Made by a program: the position numbers and the translations under genes. The notes below the pieces were generated by a model. That model saw nothing but the letters and a program-made list of their open reading frames with translations. It was not told the DNA's origin and ran no database searches. Shown one piece after another: positions 7,982 through 16,019 of a DNA stretch of 46,798 nt. Position 1 is the first letter of the stretch. The number at the start of each line of letters is the position of its first letter. Origin of the DNA: an uncultured Bacteroides sp. GTDB taxonomy: Bacteria > Bacteroidota > Bacteroidia > Chitinophagales > Chitinophagaceae. The stretch spans positions 1 to 46,798 of the forward strand of contig CABHOP010000055.1 in assembly GCA_902168085.1 (NCBI GenBank), read 5' to 3'.

Positions 7982-8947
7982 ATGAAAAACGAGAAAATCC
8001 TGATAATGGGTGCCTGCGGGCAAATAGGCGTAGAGCTGACACTGGCATTGCGTAAGCTATATGGTGAAAACAATGTAATAGCCAGCGATATACGCCCAGT
8101 GCAGCATGCCTTATTAGAAGGGACGGGGCCATATGTGGTGCTGAATGCCATGGATGCTGCCGCAACATTGGAACTGGTAAAGAAAGAGGGTATTACACAG
8201 ATATACCTGCTGGCAGCATTGCTGTCTGCAACGGGAGAAAAAGACCCTAAGCGCGCATGGGATATCAACATGCAAAGCCTGCTGCAGGTGCTGGATATAG
8301 CCGTGCAGGAAAAACTGACCAAAGTGTACTGGCCCAGCTCGATAGCTGTATTTGGCCCTACTACACCAAGGCAGGAAACACCACAAAAAACTGTAGTGGA
8401 GCCACGTACCGTATACGGTATCAGCAAATATGCCGGTGAACTGTGGTGCCAGTATTATAACCAACGCTGGGGACTGGATGTGCGCAGCATACGCTACCCG
8501 GGCCTCATCAGTTGGAAGTCTGAACCGGGTGGTGGTACTACTGACTATGCAGTGGAAATATATCATGAAGCGCTGAAAAACGGTACATACACCAGCTTCT
8601 TGTCAGAAAATACATACCTGCCCATGATGTATATGGATGACGCTATACGTGGCACCATAGAACTGATGGAAGCACCTGCTGAAAAAATACTATCGCGCAT
8701 GGCTTATAACCTGAGTGCTATGAGCTTTTCACCCAAAGAAATAGCTGCCGCCATACAAAAGCATATACCTGCTTTTGAAATAAGCTATGCCCCTGACTTT
8801 AGGCAGCAGATAGCTGATGGCTGGCCTCAAAGCATAGATGACAGTGCTGCAAGGACAGACTGGGGCTGGAAGCACAACTTCGACCTGGATAAAATGACCG
8901 CAGATATGCTGAAGCACCTGAAGGAAAGCCTGCAACCGGCAGGATAA
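7982..8947 (+). CDS. L-threonine 3-dehydrogenase, short-chain (epimerase-like) type
   Basis: 321 residues from ATG 7982 (an upstream TTG at 7970 is less likely). The extended-SDR fold shows the NAD motif GACGQIG (10-16), the active-site serine in WPSSIAVFG, and YxxxK at Y145/K149 in YGISKYAGE. The segment RYPGLISWKSEPGGGTTDYA followed by YLPMMYMDDA is characteristic of the threonine dehydrogenases related to UDP-galactose epimerase, which oxidise threonine to 2-amino-3-ketobutyrate. The usual partner, glycine C-acetyltransferase, is not next to it. A strong terminator follows the stop codon. The alternative is a generic epimerase, less likely given the motif match. Confidence 0.85.
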   Translation: MKNEKILIMGACGQIGVELTLALRKLYGENNVIASDIRPVQHALLEGTGPYVVLNAMDAAATLELVKKEGITQIYLLAALLSATGEKDPKRAWDINMQSLLQVLDIAVQEKLTKVYWPSSIAVFGPTTPRQETPQKTVVEPRTVYGISKYAGELWCQYYNQRWGLDVRSIRYPGLISWKSEPGGGTTDYAVEIYHEALKNGTYTSFLSENTYLPMMYMDDAIRGTIELMEAPAEKILSRMAYNLSAMSFSPKEIAAAIQKHIPAFEISYAPDFRQQIADGWPQSIDDSAARTDWGWKHNFDLDKMTADMLKHLKESLQPAG

Positions 8948-8983
8948 GGTGTTAAACAGTGGTTAACAGAAAAAGAATATTTG

Positions 8984-9011
8984 AAAATGCGGCTATCAAA
9001 GCCGCATTTTT
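8984..9011 (+). terminator. Rho-independent terminator after the threonine dehydrogenase gene
   Basis: Perfect 10-bp stem AAAATGCGGC (8984-8993) and GCCGCATTTT (9001-9010), 7-base loop, ending in five T. It lies 37 bases after the stop codon. Confidence 0.85.
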
Positions 9012-9016
9012 ACGTT

Positions 9017-9169
9017 ATGAACACCAGGAAGAAAACATCTGAAAGGCAGCGGAAGCTGAGAAAACACCACGAATCACCCCAACGCCAGCGCAGGCAAAAA
9101 GTTATAGCCCTTACGATATCGGTGCTGGTAATAAGCATCCCTGTTTGCATAAAAATGATAAGCAGCTAA
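9017..9169 (+). CDS. Possible 50-aa basic single-span membrane protein
   Basis: From ATG 9017 the frame gives 50 residues: a very basic first half (RKKTSERQRKLRKHH) and one hydrophobic segment (VIALTISVLVISIPVCI). Basic-plus-single-span micro-proteins of this type are common in Bacteroidota. It starts only 6 bases after a terminator, so it would need its own promoter, and none is obvious. The longer frame from 8981 begins inside the terminator and is rejected. Confidence 0.35.
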   Translation: MNTRKKTSERQRKLRKHHESPQRQRRQKVIALTISVLVISIPVCIKMISS

Positions 9170-9186
9170 AAAAACTGCAAGTCCAT

Positions 9187-9194
9187 TATTTTTG
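9187..9194 (+). promoter_or_regulatory. -7 element before the sirtuin gene
   Basis: TATTTTTG matches TAnnTTTG, 17 bases before the ATG at 9211. The -33 element is not clear. Confidence 0.45.
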
Positions 9195-9210
9195 TTGAAA
9201 GCCGGTATCT

Positions 9211-9906
9211 ATGGTTAGACAAAAATTAGTGGTATTGACCGGGGCAGGTATTAGTGCCGAAAGCGGCCTGCGCACCTTTCGCGATAGCGACGGGCTGTGG
9301 GAAGGATACAATATAGAAGATGTAGCCACCCCGCGTGCCTGGAAACGCGACCCGCAGTTGGTGCTTGACTTTTATAACATGCGCCGCCGCGGTGTGCGTG
9401 AAGCGCAGCCCAATCATGCCCATAAAGTGCTGGCATCGCTGGAGGCCGACTACGATGTGCATATCATTACCCAGAATATAGATGACCTGCACGAGCGTGC
9501 GGGATCTACCAACGTGCTGCACCTGCATGGGGAAATATTTAAAATGCACAGCGAGCGCAACCAACAGCTTTCTTACCCGGTATACGACGATATAAAACTG
9601 GGAGATACCGCAGAAGACGGGGCACAGCTAAGGCCCGGCATTGTATGGTTTGAAGAGCCTGTGCCTAATATAGCCGATGCCATACCTGTGATGCATAGTG
9701 CTGATATTTTTGTGCTGGTAGGCACATCGCTGGTGGTGTACCCCGCGGCAGGATTGGTAGATTATGTAAGGCCTGAAGTTCCGAAGTATGTTATTGATAA
9801 AAAGATACCTTCGATAAGCATTTACAGCAACGTAATAGCCATAGAAAAGCCCGCAACAGAAGGTGTTAACGACCTTTTAGAAATGTTGCGCGAAAACGGA
9901 AAATAG
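9211..9906 (+). CDS. Sir2-family NAD-dependent protein deacylase
   Basis: 231 residues with the Rossmann NAD motif GAGISAESGL (11-20), TQNIDDLH (87-94) and the catalytic H106 in LHLHGEI. The pocket motif FYNMRR (Y55, R58) corresponds to the Tyr and Arg that bind succinyl or malonyl lysine in SIRT5 and E. coli CobB, so desuccinylase activity is likely besides deacetylation. Between residues 107 and 155 there is no CxxC pair: the four zinc cysteines of classical sirtuins are absent and this loop is short. Its last 41 bases overlap the convergent gene at 9866. Confidence 0.9.
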   Translation: MVRQKLVVLTGAGISAESGLRTFRDSDGLWEGYNIEDVATPRAWKRDPQLVLDFYNMRRRGVREAQPNHAHKVLASLEADYDVHIITQNIDDLHERAGSTNVLHLHGEIFKMHSERNQQLSYPVYDDIKLGDTAEDGAQLRPGIVWFEEPVPNIADAIPVMHSADIFVLVGTSLVVYPAAGLVDYVRPEVPKYVIDKKIPSISIYSNVIAIEKPATEGVNDLLEMLRENGK

Positions 9907-11092
9907 AATTGCCGGTAAAGTACATAGCCGATGCATAAACGGTAACCGGCATCAGTTGCATCAGTACCCGCTGGATAGAGGTTTGCAAATGCCATTCCAG
10001 GTCGATAGGAGTGATGATATATACCAATAGATAACACAAGCAGCAGGCAAGTACTAATAATATATTCATCCCGGGCAGTTTGTTGCGTACCAGTGCTACC
10101 AGGATGCTGAGGCAAGCAGCGCAGGCCGGGAAGTAAAAGTATTGATAGATGGCAGCCTTGAATGAATGGTAAACCAGCTTGTAGCGCGATATATCTGTAA
10201 GCTTGGCAAGGGTGCTTTGGTCCTGCCCGTTTATAATATCATTTGCCGGTGCATAAGCTATCTTGAAAATAAGTAGTGTAATCAAAGGCAGTGCTATGCC
10301 TGATAATGCATGCCAGATATGCGGCTTTGAGAACAAGGTGCGTGCATGAAAGATGAGGAATAGGCAGGAGAATAGAATGCCTTCGTTCTTGGTCCACATA
10401 GCAGCACCGAGCAGAAATGCAGTGACAGCAACCATCTTTTTATCATCCTTAATGCTATCAACAGCAATGCATGCAGCGAGATAGAAGAACCCCAATAATA
10501 CATCGGCCAATTGATAAGCACCCTGCATTATAAATGTATCATCGGTAGCGAAATACCATAGGGCCAGTATGGCTAAGATGAAACTGCGGGTATGTAGCTG
10601 CAGGTATATAAGCAGCGGTATGAGTAAGGTGATAGCAAAATGAAAACTGAATGCTGTATATATCACGTTGCCCTTACCAAAAATATTGTTTAGGAAAGCT
10701 ATTGTATTTGGTAGCAGCAAAGGGTAGTCGGGGTGTGCGTGCAGTGTGTTTTGAAACATGTTTTGCCACGTAGCAGCGTTTTGCAGGTAGGTAGCATGCA
10801 GGTTCCAGATGGCCCAGGCATCCCATACGCCATGCTTTTGCGCCAGTTCCAAAGTCTTTGTGGCAATGAGGAATAAACCGATAACAATGATGGTCAGGTG
10901 GGTCCTGTTGGGTGACGTGTCCGTTTCTGTTTTGATACCGGCACCCCATCTGCCTATACTGTAGCTACCTGCAAGAAACAGTAGGACAATTACAAGGAAT
11001 GGGAGGTGCAAGACCAAGCCATAGAAATATACTATGCTTGCAAAGCATACTAAAACACCCGACAGTAATATGTATAAAGATGTCCTCTGCAT
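9866..11092 (-). CDS. Polytopic membrane protein, GT-C glycosyltransferase-like
   Basis: 408 residues with about ten hydrophobic spans. The first large non-membrane loop carries WDAWAIWNLHA at about 89-99 and HPDYPLLLP near 120, a pattern seen in bacterial membrane proteins of the GT-C (ArnT/PMT-like) fold, where an acidic residue in this loop is catalytic. A late loop has QTSIQRVLMQLMPV. The expected role is transfer of a sugar from a lipid carrier at the outer face of the inner membrane, but no substrate can be read. Its start shares a TAATG overlap with the upstream gene, so the two are translationally coupled. Confidence 0.6.
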   Translation of the reverse strand: MQRTSLYILLSGVLVCFASIVYFYGLVLHLPFLVIVLLFLAGSYSIGRWGAGIKTETDTSPNRTHLTIIVIGLFLIATKTLELAQKHGVWDAWAIWNLHATYLQNAATWQNMFQNTLHAHPDYPLLLPNTIAFLNNIFGKGNVIYTAFSFHFAITLLIPLLIYLQLHTRSFILAILALWYFATDDTFIMQGAYQLADVLLGFFYLAACIAVDSIKDDKKMVAVTAFLLGAAMWTKNEGILFSCLFLIFHARTLFSKPHIWHALSGIALPLITLLIFKIAYAPANDIINGQDQSTLAKLTDISRYKLVYHSFKAAIYQYFYFPACAACLSILVALVRNKLPGMNILLVLACCLCYLLVYIITPIDLEWHLQTSIQRVLMQLMPVTVYASAMYFTGNSIFRFRATFLKGR

Positions 11093-11454
11093 TACATAGG
11101 TATAACCAGCCGGTAAATATAAAAGCTATCAGCAGCACTATATAGCACTTGCGTAGCCGCAATGCGGTTTGTATCTGTAAGCGGCCTTATCTCTAAAACA
11201 GTATCTGCTTTAGAGAAAGGGCGATGCTGTAATACGATGGGTGCAAATGCATAGCGGGTTTTGAGCAGCAGTTCTACATTATTGCTATCGCCGCCGTAAA
11301 CGATATTACCATTGTGTATGAGTGGTGTGATGCGCGATGCCTGTTGTTTCAGGGCATCTATATCTGTATGCTGCGTGCTTACCTGCTTGTAATAAAGCAG
11401 GGTAGTGACCGCTATTACCAGCGCTACTATCGATATGACATGCCATGGCTTCAT
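11092..11454 (-). CDS. Hypothetical single-span protein coupled to the GT-C-like gene
   Basis: 120 residues: an N-terminal signal anchor (about 5-22) and a periplasmic domain with no known motif (NIVYGGDSNNVELLLKTRYAF, LYSAADSFYIYRLVIPM). The stop codon TAA overlaps the ATG of the downstream membrane protein. It may be an accessory subunit of that transferase-like protein. No homologous family is recognised. Confidence 0.65.
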   Translation of the reverse strand: MKPWHVISIVALVIAVTTLLYYKQVSTQHTDIDALKQQASRITPLIHNGNIVYGGDSNNVELLLKTRYAFAPIVLQHRPFSKADTVLEIRPLTDTNRIAATQVLYSAADSFYIYRLVIPM

Positions 11455-11502
11455 TAATGCTAAAAGATAAGCATTAAATCATTTACAGGAATAGATAAAC
11501 GG

Positions 11503-12483
11503 CTACGCTTTTTCCAGGTTGAAAAGGCTATCCACAAACTCTGCTTTGTTGAATATCTGCAGGTCTTCCATCTTTTCGCCTACACCTATATATTTTACAG
11601 GTATCTTAAACTGGTTGGCAATGGCCAATACCACACCGCCTTTAGCGGTACCATCCAGCTTGGTGATGGCGAGTGATGTAACATCTGTAGCGGCAGTAAA
11701 TTGTTTGGCTTGTTCCAGTGCATTTTGCCCCGTACTACCATCCAATACCAACAATACTTCGTGCGGTGCATCGGCCATTTTTTTGCCTACTACACGGCGT
11801 ATCTTGCCCAGCTCATCCATCAGGTAGGCTTTGTTGTGCAGGCGGCCTGCGGTGTCTATGATAACCACATCGGCATCTTTAGCTATACCGCTTTGCACGG
11901 CATCGAAAGCTACAGAGCCGGGGTCGCTGCCCATTTCTTTCTTTACGATATCTACACCGGTGCGTTCGCTCCATATGGTCAGTTGGTCTACAGCCGCAGC
12001 GCGGAAAGTATCTGCAGCACCCAGTACTACTTTTTTACCATTGCGTTTGAAGTTGTATGCCAGCTTGCCTATTGTGGTGGTTTTACCCACGCCGTTCACA
12101 CCAACTACCAGTATCACATAGGGCTTCTTTCCGGGGGGGATATCAAAGGTTTCAAATTCGTGAGAGGGGGCTTCCGTAAGCATGCCCATGATCTCTTCCT
12201 GCAATATCCGGTTGAGCTCAGATGTGCCCAGGTATTTATCCTTCGCTACGCGCTCTTCTATACGCTTGATGATGGCTACGGTGGTATCTATACCCACATC
12301 GGCACCTACCAGGGCATCTTCCACCTGGTCCAGCACCTCTTCATCTACCTTATCCTTTCCGGCAATGGCTTTTGTTATCTTGGAAAAGAAGCTCTCTTTC
12401 GTCTTTTTCAGTCCCTCGTCCAGTGCCTCTTTCTGTTCCTGCTGTTCTTTATTTCGCTTAAAGAGTTTATCGAATAAGCCCAT
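11503..12483 (-). CDS. ftsY: Signal recognition particle receptor FtsY
   Basis: SRP receptor GTPase that docks ribosome-SRP complexes at the inner membrane. 326 residues from the ATG at 12483 (MGLFDKLF); an upstream TTG is unlikely. A short charged A region is followed by the N domain and the G domain: P-loop [10 protein letters not shown] (128-137), DTFRAAA (158-164), DTAGR (210-214) and [10 protein letters not shown]. The acidic N-terminal extension is much shorter than in E. coli, as is usual outside Enterobacteria. Confidence 0.97.
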   Translation of the reverse strand: MGLFDKLFKRNKEQQEQKEALDEGLKKTKESFFSKITKAIAGKDKVDEEVLDQVEDALVGADVGIDTTVAIIKRIEERVAKDKYLGTSELNRILQEEIMGMLTEAPSHEFETFDIPPGKKPYVILVVGVNGVGKTTTIGKLAYNFKRNGKKVVLGAADTFRAAAVDQLTIWSERTGVDIVKKEMGSDPGSVAFDAVQSGIAKDADVVIIDTAGRLHNKAYLMDELGKIRRVVGKKMADAPHEVLLVLDGSTGQNALEQAKQFTAATDVTSLAITKLDGTAKGGVVLAIANQFKIPVKYIGVGEKMEDLQIFNKAEFVDSLFNLEKA

Positions 12484-12581
12484 GATCAATATAAAATGTA
12501 AAAGGTAAACATGCTTAGCGCAAGCGAAGTTAGTGTTTTATAACATGTAATGTAACCGCTATACAGCCGCATATACAGTAA

Positions 12582-12607
12582 AAAGGCTAAACCGGAGTTT
12601 AGCCTTT
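12582..12607 (-). terminator. Terminator of the reductase gene
   Basis: Stem of 11 bp, AAAGGCTAAAC and GTTTAGCCTTT, with a 4-base loop. On the minus strand it is followed by a T run, 8 bases after the stop of the gene ending at 12615. Confidence 0.85.
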
Positions 12608-12614
12608 AGTATCA

Positions 12615-13775
12615 TTATGGGTCTATGGCCCCTTCCAGGATGTCTATTTTTTCTACAAAAGCCATCGATTTCTCCATGTACACATCTGCAGGTTCAGTGT
12701 TTTCTATGCCCACATCTTCCAGCAGGCGGGTATTATCAAACACATGGCCCAGCTCCATAAAGCCCAGGTAAGGGTCAAGGCCGGTGAAGAGCAGCCTCAG
12801 CTTGCCTTTGTCTTCAAAGGTTTCGTGCCAGTAATCAAGGTAGTTCTTATAAGTGTATAGTTCACTCTCCGGTGCCAGCCTGTCTTTGGTCCAATGTTTT
12901 ACCTGGTTCAACATCGAGTTGTTGATGAAATTGAACGGCGGCATGTCATCAAAATAAGATGACAGCATCTTAGAAAGCCTCAGCGCCGTAGTGGCACCGG
13001 CTTCGCCCGCAGATATATGGTAAACTGTGTGGTTGCGCTTTGCAAACAGCAGTGCCACAATAGCATCGGCAGCATAGTTTACCGGTATAATGTCGAGCTG
13101 CGAATGTTCGTTGACCGGTATCAGGCGCAGGTGGTTGATAGTCGCCATTGCCCACAGTATAACGGGGGAGCGCGGCATAATAGGGCGGCTATCGCCCATG
13201 ATGATGGACGGGCGCGCTATCAGTATTTTATCTTCAGGCAGATGCTCGCGTATGATGAGCTCTCCTTTCATTTTGGTGTAAGTATATTTTACAAGGTGCG
13301 TGGCCTCCAGGTTGGGCGACTCATCCTCGTACACCACGCGGTGTGTAACATCTTTGCCGCAAATAGTAGCCGTACCTATATACAGGAAGGTTTGCAGGTG
13401 TGGCAGCTGTTTTGCCCACAGCAGTATTTTAGTAAGCCCTCCAATATTGGCTTTTTCTACCTGCTCATCATTGAAACGCGAGAACGATGTATTGGCTGCA
13501 GAGTGCAGCACAACATCTACATCATCCAATTGTTTAGTATGTTTCAGCGTTTCGGTAAGGTTGTCATCAAACAAATTTCCCAATACAGGTACTATTTGTT
13601 CTTCATTATATACATCACCATGCAGGGAGAATACTTTCTTTAAACGCTCGGTGGCTTGCTCTATAGTAGCAGAACGAAGCAGGCAATATATCTTCTTTAC
13701 CTCACTGCGTTTTGAAAGGGTTACCAGTAATTCTCCGCCTACAAGTCCTGTTGCTCCTGTTAAAAATATATTCAT
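12615..13775 (-). CDS. NAD(P)-binding reductase of the thioester-reductase / fatty acyl-CoA reductase type
   Basis: 386 residues, extended SDR fold. Nucleotide motif GATGLVG (7-13), conserved HSAANTSF (where short-chain reductases carry the NNAG-like motif), and the catalytic YTKMK (Y and K four apart). LLRSATIEQATERLKKVF after the first strand and the RPSIIMGDSRPIMP segment are typical of the male-sterility / NAD_binding_4 family, which reduces acyl thioesters to aldehydes or alcohols. The C-terminal 110 residues are a family-like helical region. The gene is monocistronic between promoter 13851 and terminator 12582. The substrate cannot be inferred from neighbours. Confidence 0.75.
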   Translation of the reverse strand: MNIFLTGATGLVGGELLVTLSKRSEVKKIYCLLRSATIEQATERLKKVFSLHGDVYNEEQIVPVLGNLFDDNLTETLKHTKQLDDVDVVLHSAANTSFSRFNDEQVEKANIGGLTKILLWAKQLPHLQTFLYIGTATICGKDVTHRVVYEDESPNLEATHLVKYTYTKMKGELIIREHLPEDKILIARPSIIMGDSRPIMPRSPVILWAMATINHLRLIPVNEHSQLDIIPVNYAADAIVALLFAKRNHTVYHISAGEAGATTALRLSKMLSSYFDDMPPFNFINNSMLNQVKHWTKDRLAPESELYTYKNYLDYWHETFEDKGKLRLLFTGLDPYLGFMELGHVFDNTRLLEDVGIENTEPADVYMEKSMAFVEKIDILEGAIDP

Positions 13776-13850
13776 AAATGGGGGTCACGCTAGGCGGGTA
13801 TATAGATATACCCGTCGTTTCATAATATAATAATATAAATAAGTGAGCGG

Positions 13851-13858
13851 CAAAGTTA
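13851..13858 (-). promoter_or_regulatory. -7 element for the reductase gene
   Basis: Minus-strand TAACTTTG fits TAnnTTTG, giving a leader of about 70 bases before the ATG at 13775. Confidence 0.5.
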
Positions 13859-13895
13859 ACTTTTTATAGGCATTTTATTGAATGCACTCATAACA

Positions 13896-13923
13896 AAAAG
13901 GCCGGTATAGAAACCGGCCTTTT
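13896..13923 (-). terminator. Terminator of icd
   Basis: Perfect 11-bp stem AAAAGGCCGGT and ACCGGCCTTTT with a 6-base loop, followed by T on the minus strand, 20 bases after the icd stop. Confidence 0.88.
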
Positions 13924-13942
13924 GTTGTTGGTAATGGATTAC

Positions 13943-15172
13943 TTATTTGCCCAGTTTTTTCTTCAGGTTTTCATCCAAAGCATCCAGGAATTCTTCTGTG
14001 TACAGGTAATGTTCACCATGGCTCACTTTATTGCCATGTACGCATACAGCCAGGTCTTTGGTCATTTTACCACTTTCTACGGTTTCTATACATACTGCTT
14101 CCAGTGCGTTACAGAAATCTATCAGCGGCTGGTTGTTATCCAGCTTGCCACGGAAAGCCAGTCCACGAGTCCATGCGAAGATAGACGCGATAGGATTGGT
14201 AGAAGTAGGGTTGCCTTTTTGGTGCTCGCGGTAGTGACGTGTTACCGTACCATGTGCTGCTTCAGCTTCCATTGTTTTACCATCAGGCGTTATCAATACA
14301 GATGTCATCAGGCCCAGTGAACCAAAACCTTGTGCTACGGTATCGCTCTGCACATCACCATCGTAGTTTTTACAAGCCCATACAAAGTTGCCGTTCCATT
14401 TCAGTGCGCTGGCTACCATGTCATCTATCAGGCGGTGTTCGTATGTCAATTTGCTGGCATCAAATTCAGCCTTGAATTCGTTTTGATATACTTCTTCAAA
14501 GATATCTTTAAAGCGGCCATCGTATTTTTTCAGGATGGTGTTTTTTGTAGACAGGTAAAGCGGCCATTTCTTTTGCAGCGCCATGTTAAAGCAAGCACGT
14601 GCAAAACCACGGATAGATTCATCTGTATTGTACATAGCCATTGCTACGCCATCACCTTTGAAGTTATACACTTCATGCTCGATGGTTTCGCCATTCTCAC
14701 CTTCAAATTTGATGGTCAGTTTGCCTTTACCTTTTACTACGAAATCGGTAGCGCGATACTGATCGCCGAAGGCATGACGGCCTACGATAATAGGCGCATC
14801 CCAGTTGGTAACCAGGCGAGGGATATTATTGATAACGATAGGCTCGCGGAAAACCGTACCATCCAGTATGTTGCGGATAGTGCCGTTAGGGCTCTTCCAC
14901 ATTTGTTTCAATTTAAATTCTTGTACACGGGCTTCATCGGGGGTGATTGTAGCACATTTGATACCCACACCATATTCTTTAATAGCGTTGGCCGCATCTA
15001 TGGTTACCTGGTCGCCTGTAGCATCCCGATGCTCTACGCCAAGGTCGAAGTATTTTATGTCAACATCTATGTAGGGAGTTATCAGTTTATCCTTGATGAA
15101 TTTCCAGATGATGCGTGTCATCTCATCGCCATCCAGTTCTACTACAGGATTAGCTACTTTGATTTTGCTCAT
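13943..15172 (-). CDS. icd: NADP-dependent isocitrate dehydrogenase, eukaryote-like type
   Basis: TCA-cycle enzyme converting isocitrate to 2-oxoglutarate and NADPH. The 409 residues match the homodimeric eukaryote-like subfamily rather than the E. coli type. Landmarks: [11 protein letters not shown] near the N-terminus, the substrate loop [30 protein letters not shown], the metal-site segment [20 protein letters not shown], and [12 protein letters not shown]. The protein is complete. It is transcribed alone: -7 element at 15208 and terminator at 13896. Confidence 0.96.
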   Translation of the reverse strand: MSKIKVANPVVELDGDEMTRIIWKFIKDKLITPYIDVDIKYFDLGVEHRDATGDQVTIDAANAIKEYGVGIKCATITPDEARVQEFKLKQMWKSPNGTIRNILDGTVFREPIVINNIPRLVTNWDAPIIVGRHAFGDQYRATDFVVKGKGKLTIKFEGENGETIEHEVYNFKGDGVAMAMYNTDESIRGFARACFNMALQKKWPLYLSTKNTILKKYDGRFKDIFEEVYQNEFKAEFDASKLTYEHRLIDDMVASALKWNGNFVWACKNYDGDVQSDTVAQGFGSLGLMTSVLITPDGKTMEAEAAHGTVTRHYREHQKGNPTSTNPIASIFAWTRGLAFRGKLDNNQPLIDFCNALEAVCIETVESGKMTKDLAVCVHGNKVSHGEHYLYTEEFLDALDENLKKKLGK

Positions 15173-15207
15173 ATATTAAGTAAATGTTTTTTAAACGTAA
15201 AGCGCCT

Positions 15208-15215
15208 CAAAAGTA
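15208..15215 (-). promoter_or_regulatory. -7 element for icd
   Basis: Minus-strand TACTTTTG fits TAnnTTTG, about 36 bases upstream of the icd ATG and downstream of the terminator of the preceding unit. Confidence 0.5.
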
Positions 15216-15251
15216 GTAAAACTGGCAAATAACAGGAAACCCAATGTTTTC

Positions 15252-15282
15252 AAAAAAAGAAAAACCCCGCCCGAAGCGAGGT
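15252..15282 (-). terminator. Terminator of the sigma/FecR/TonB unit
   Basis: On the minus strand ACCTCGC, loop TTCGG, GCGGGGT (7 bp with one G-T pair) is followed by a run of T broken by one C. It lies 25 bases after the stop of the GIN lipoprotein gene, the last gene of the unit. Confidence 0.8.
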
Positions 15283-15307
15283 CTTTTATGGCCCCTTAGC
15301 CCTATGC

Positions 15308-15964
15308 CTATTGCTTGCGTACTTTTCCCGAGCCGCTTATATCCGTGCTTACAGATGGGTTGCCCCAGTAGTAAACGGTACCCGAGCCTGATATTTTGGC
15401 ATACAAAGTGTTTTCTACCGTAATATTTATATCGCCCGAGCCTGATATAATGGCTTCGACATCTTCGCCCACGCCCCTGCGGCTTTCGATGTCTCCGGAG
15501 CCATTTATTTTCAGTTTCATTTTGTCAAAATGATTATTGCCGATCGTAACACTTCCCGAACCATTGATCTCAGCTTCCATATAGCTGCTTTTCATATCAT
15601 CGTCTATGCTTACAGAGCCTGAACCATTCATTTTTACCGTGTTTACATCTTTACTATATACTGTTACCCTCAGGTTGTTGTTTTTTATGTTGATGTATTT
15701 GTCTTTAAACTGGAGGCGCAGCACCCCTTCATGTGTTTCTGTTTCATAAGCAGGCACCAGGCTTTCGTACCCGGTAACTACTACGCGGTTTTCATTAGAT
15801 GGGCGTATTTCTATAGCAGTGCTGCCATCGGCTATTATTTTAGTAAAGTTTGATACATAACGTGTATCACTAATGGTAGCACCTTCTCCGCGTAAACGGT
15901 GTTTTGTGCAAGAGGTGAATGCTACAGTGCTGAACAGGATGCTTAATAATAGAATGCGTTTCAT
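15308..15964 (-). CDS. DUF2807 head GIN domain lipoprotein (second copy)
   Basis: 218 residues with lipobox AFTSC (C19). The mature part has repeated NGSGS, NGSGD and SGSGD turns (MNGSGSVSIDD, ISGSGDINITV, DISGSGKVRKQ), as in head GIN domain proteins. Compared with the copy at 5514 the turns use GSG rather than GAG. It starts 55 bases after the TonB receptor gene and ends at a terminator, so it is the last gene of the sigma-led unit and may be a surface partner of that receptor; the partnership is inference. Confidence 0.83.
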   Translation of the reverse strand: MKRILLLSILFSTVAFTSCTKHRLRGEGATISDTRYVSNFTKIIADGSTAIEIRPSNENRVVVTGYESLVPAYETETHEGVLRLQFKDKYINIKNNNLRVTVYSKDVNTVKMNGSGSVSIDDDMKSSYMEAEINGSGSVTIGNNHFDKMKLKINGSGDIESRRGVGEDVEAIISGSGDINITVENTLYAKISGSGTVYYWGNPSVSTDISGSGKVRKQ

Positions 15965-16019
15965 TTCAATGTATTTTTTTGTGTTTAACTAATTGTGTTA
16001 TTGTGGTTTGTTTGTATTA

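Noticed and set aside
8981-9016. Upstream extension of the 50-aa frame
   Set aside because: The extra codons lie in the hairpin and T-tract of the terminator at 8984-9011.
11701-12477. 258-codon plus-strand open frame
   Set aside because: Antisense to ftsY, whose GTPase motifs are all intact on the other strand.
14330-15232. 300-codon plus-strand open frame
   Set aside because: It is fully antisense to icd, has no recognisable domain, and its composition (Phe, Tyr, Cys, His) is that of a shadow frame.
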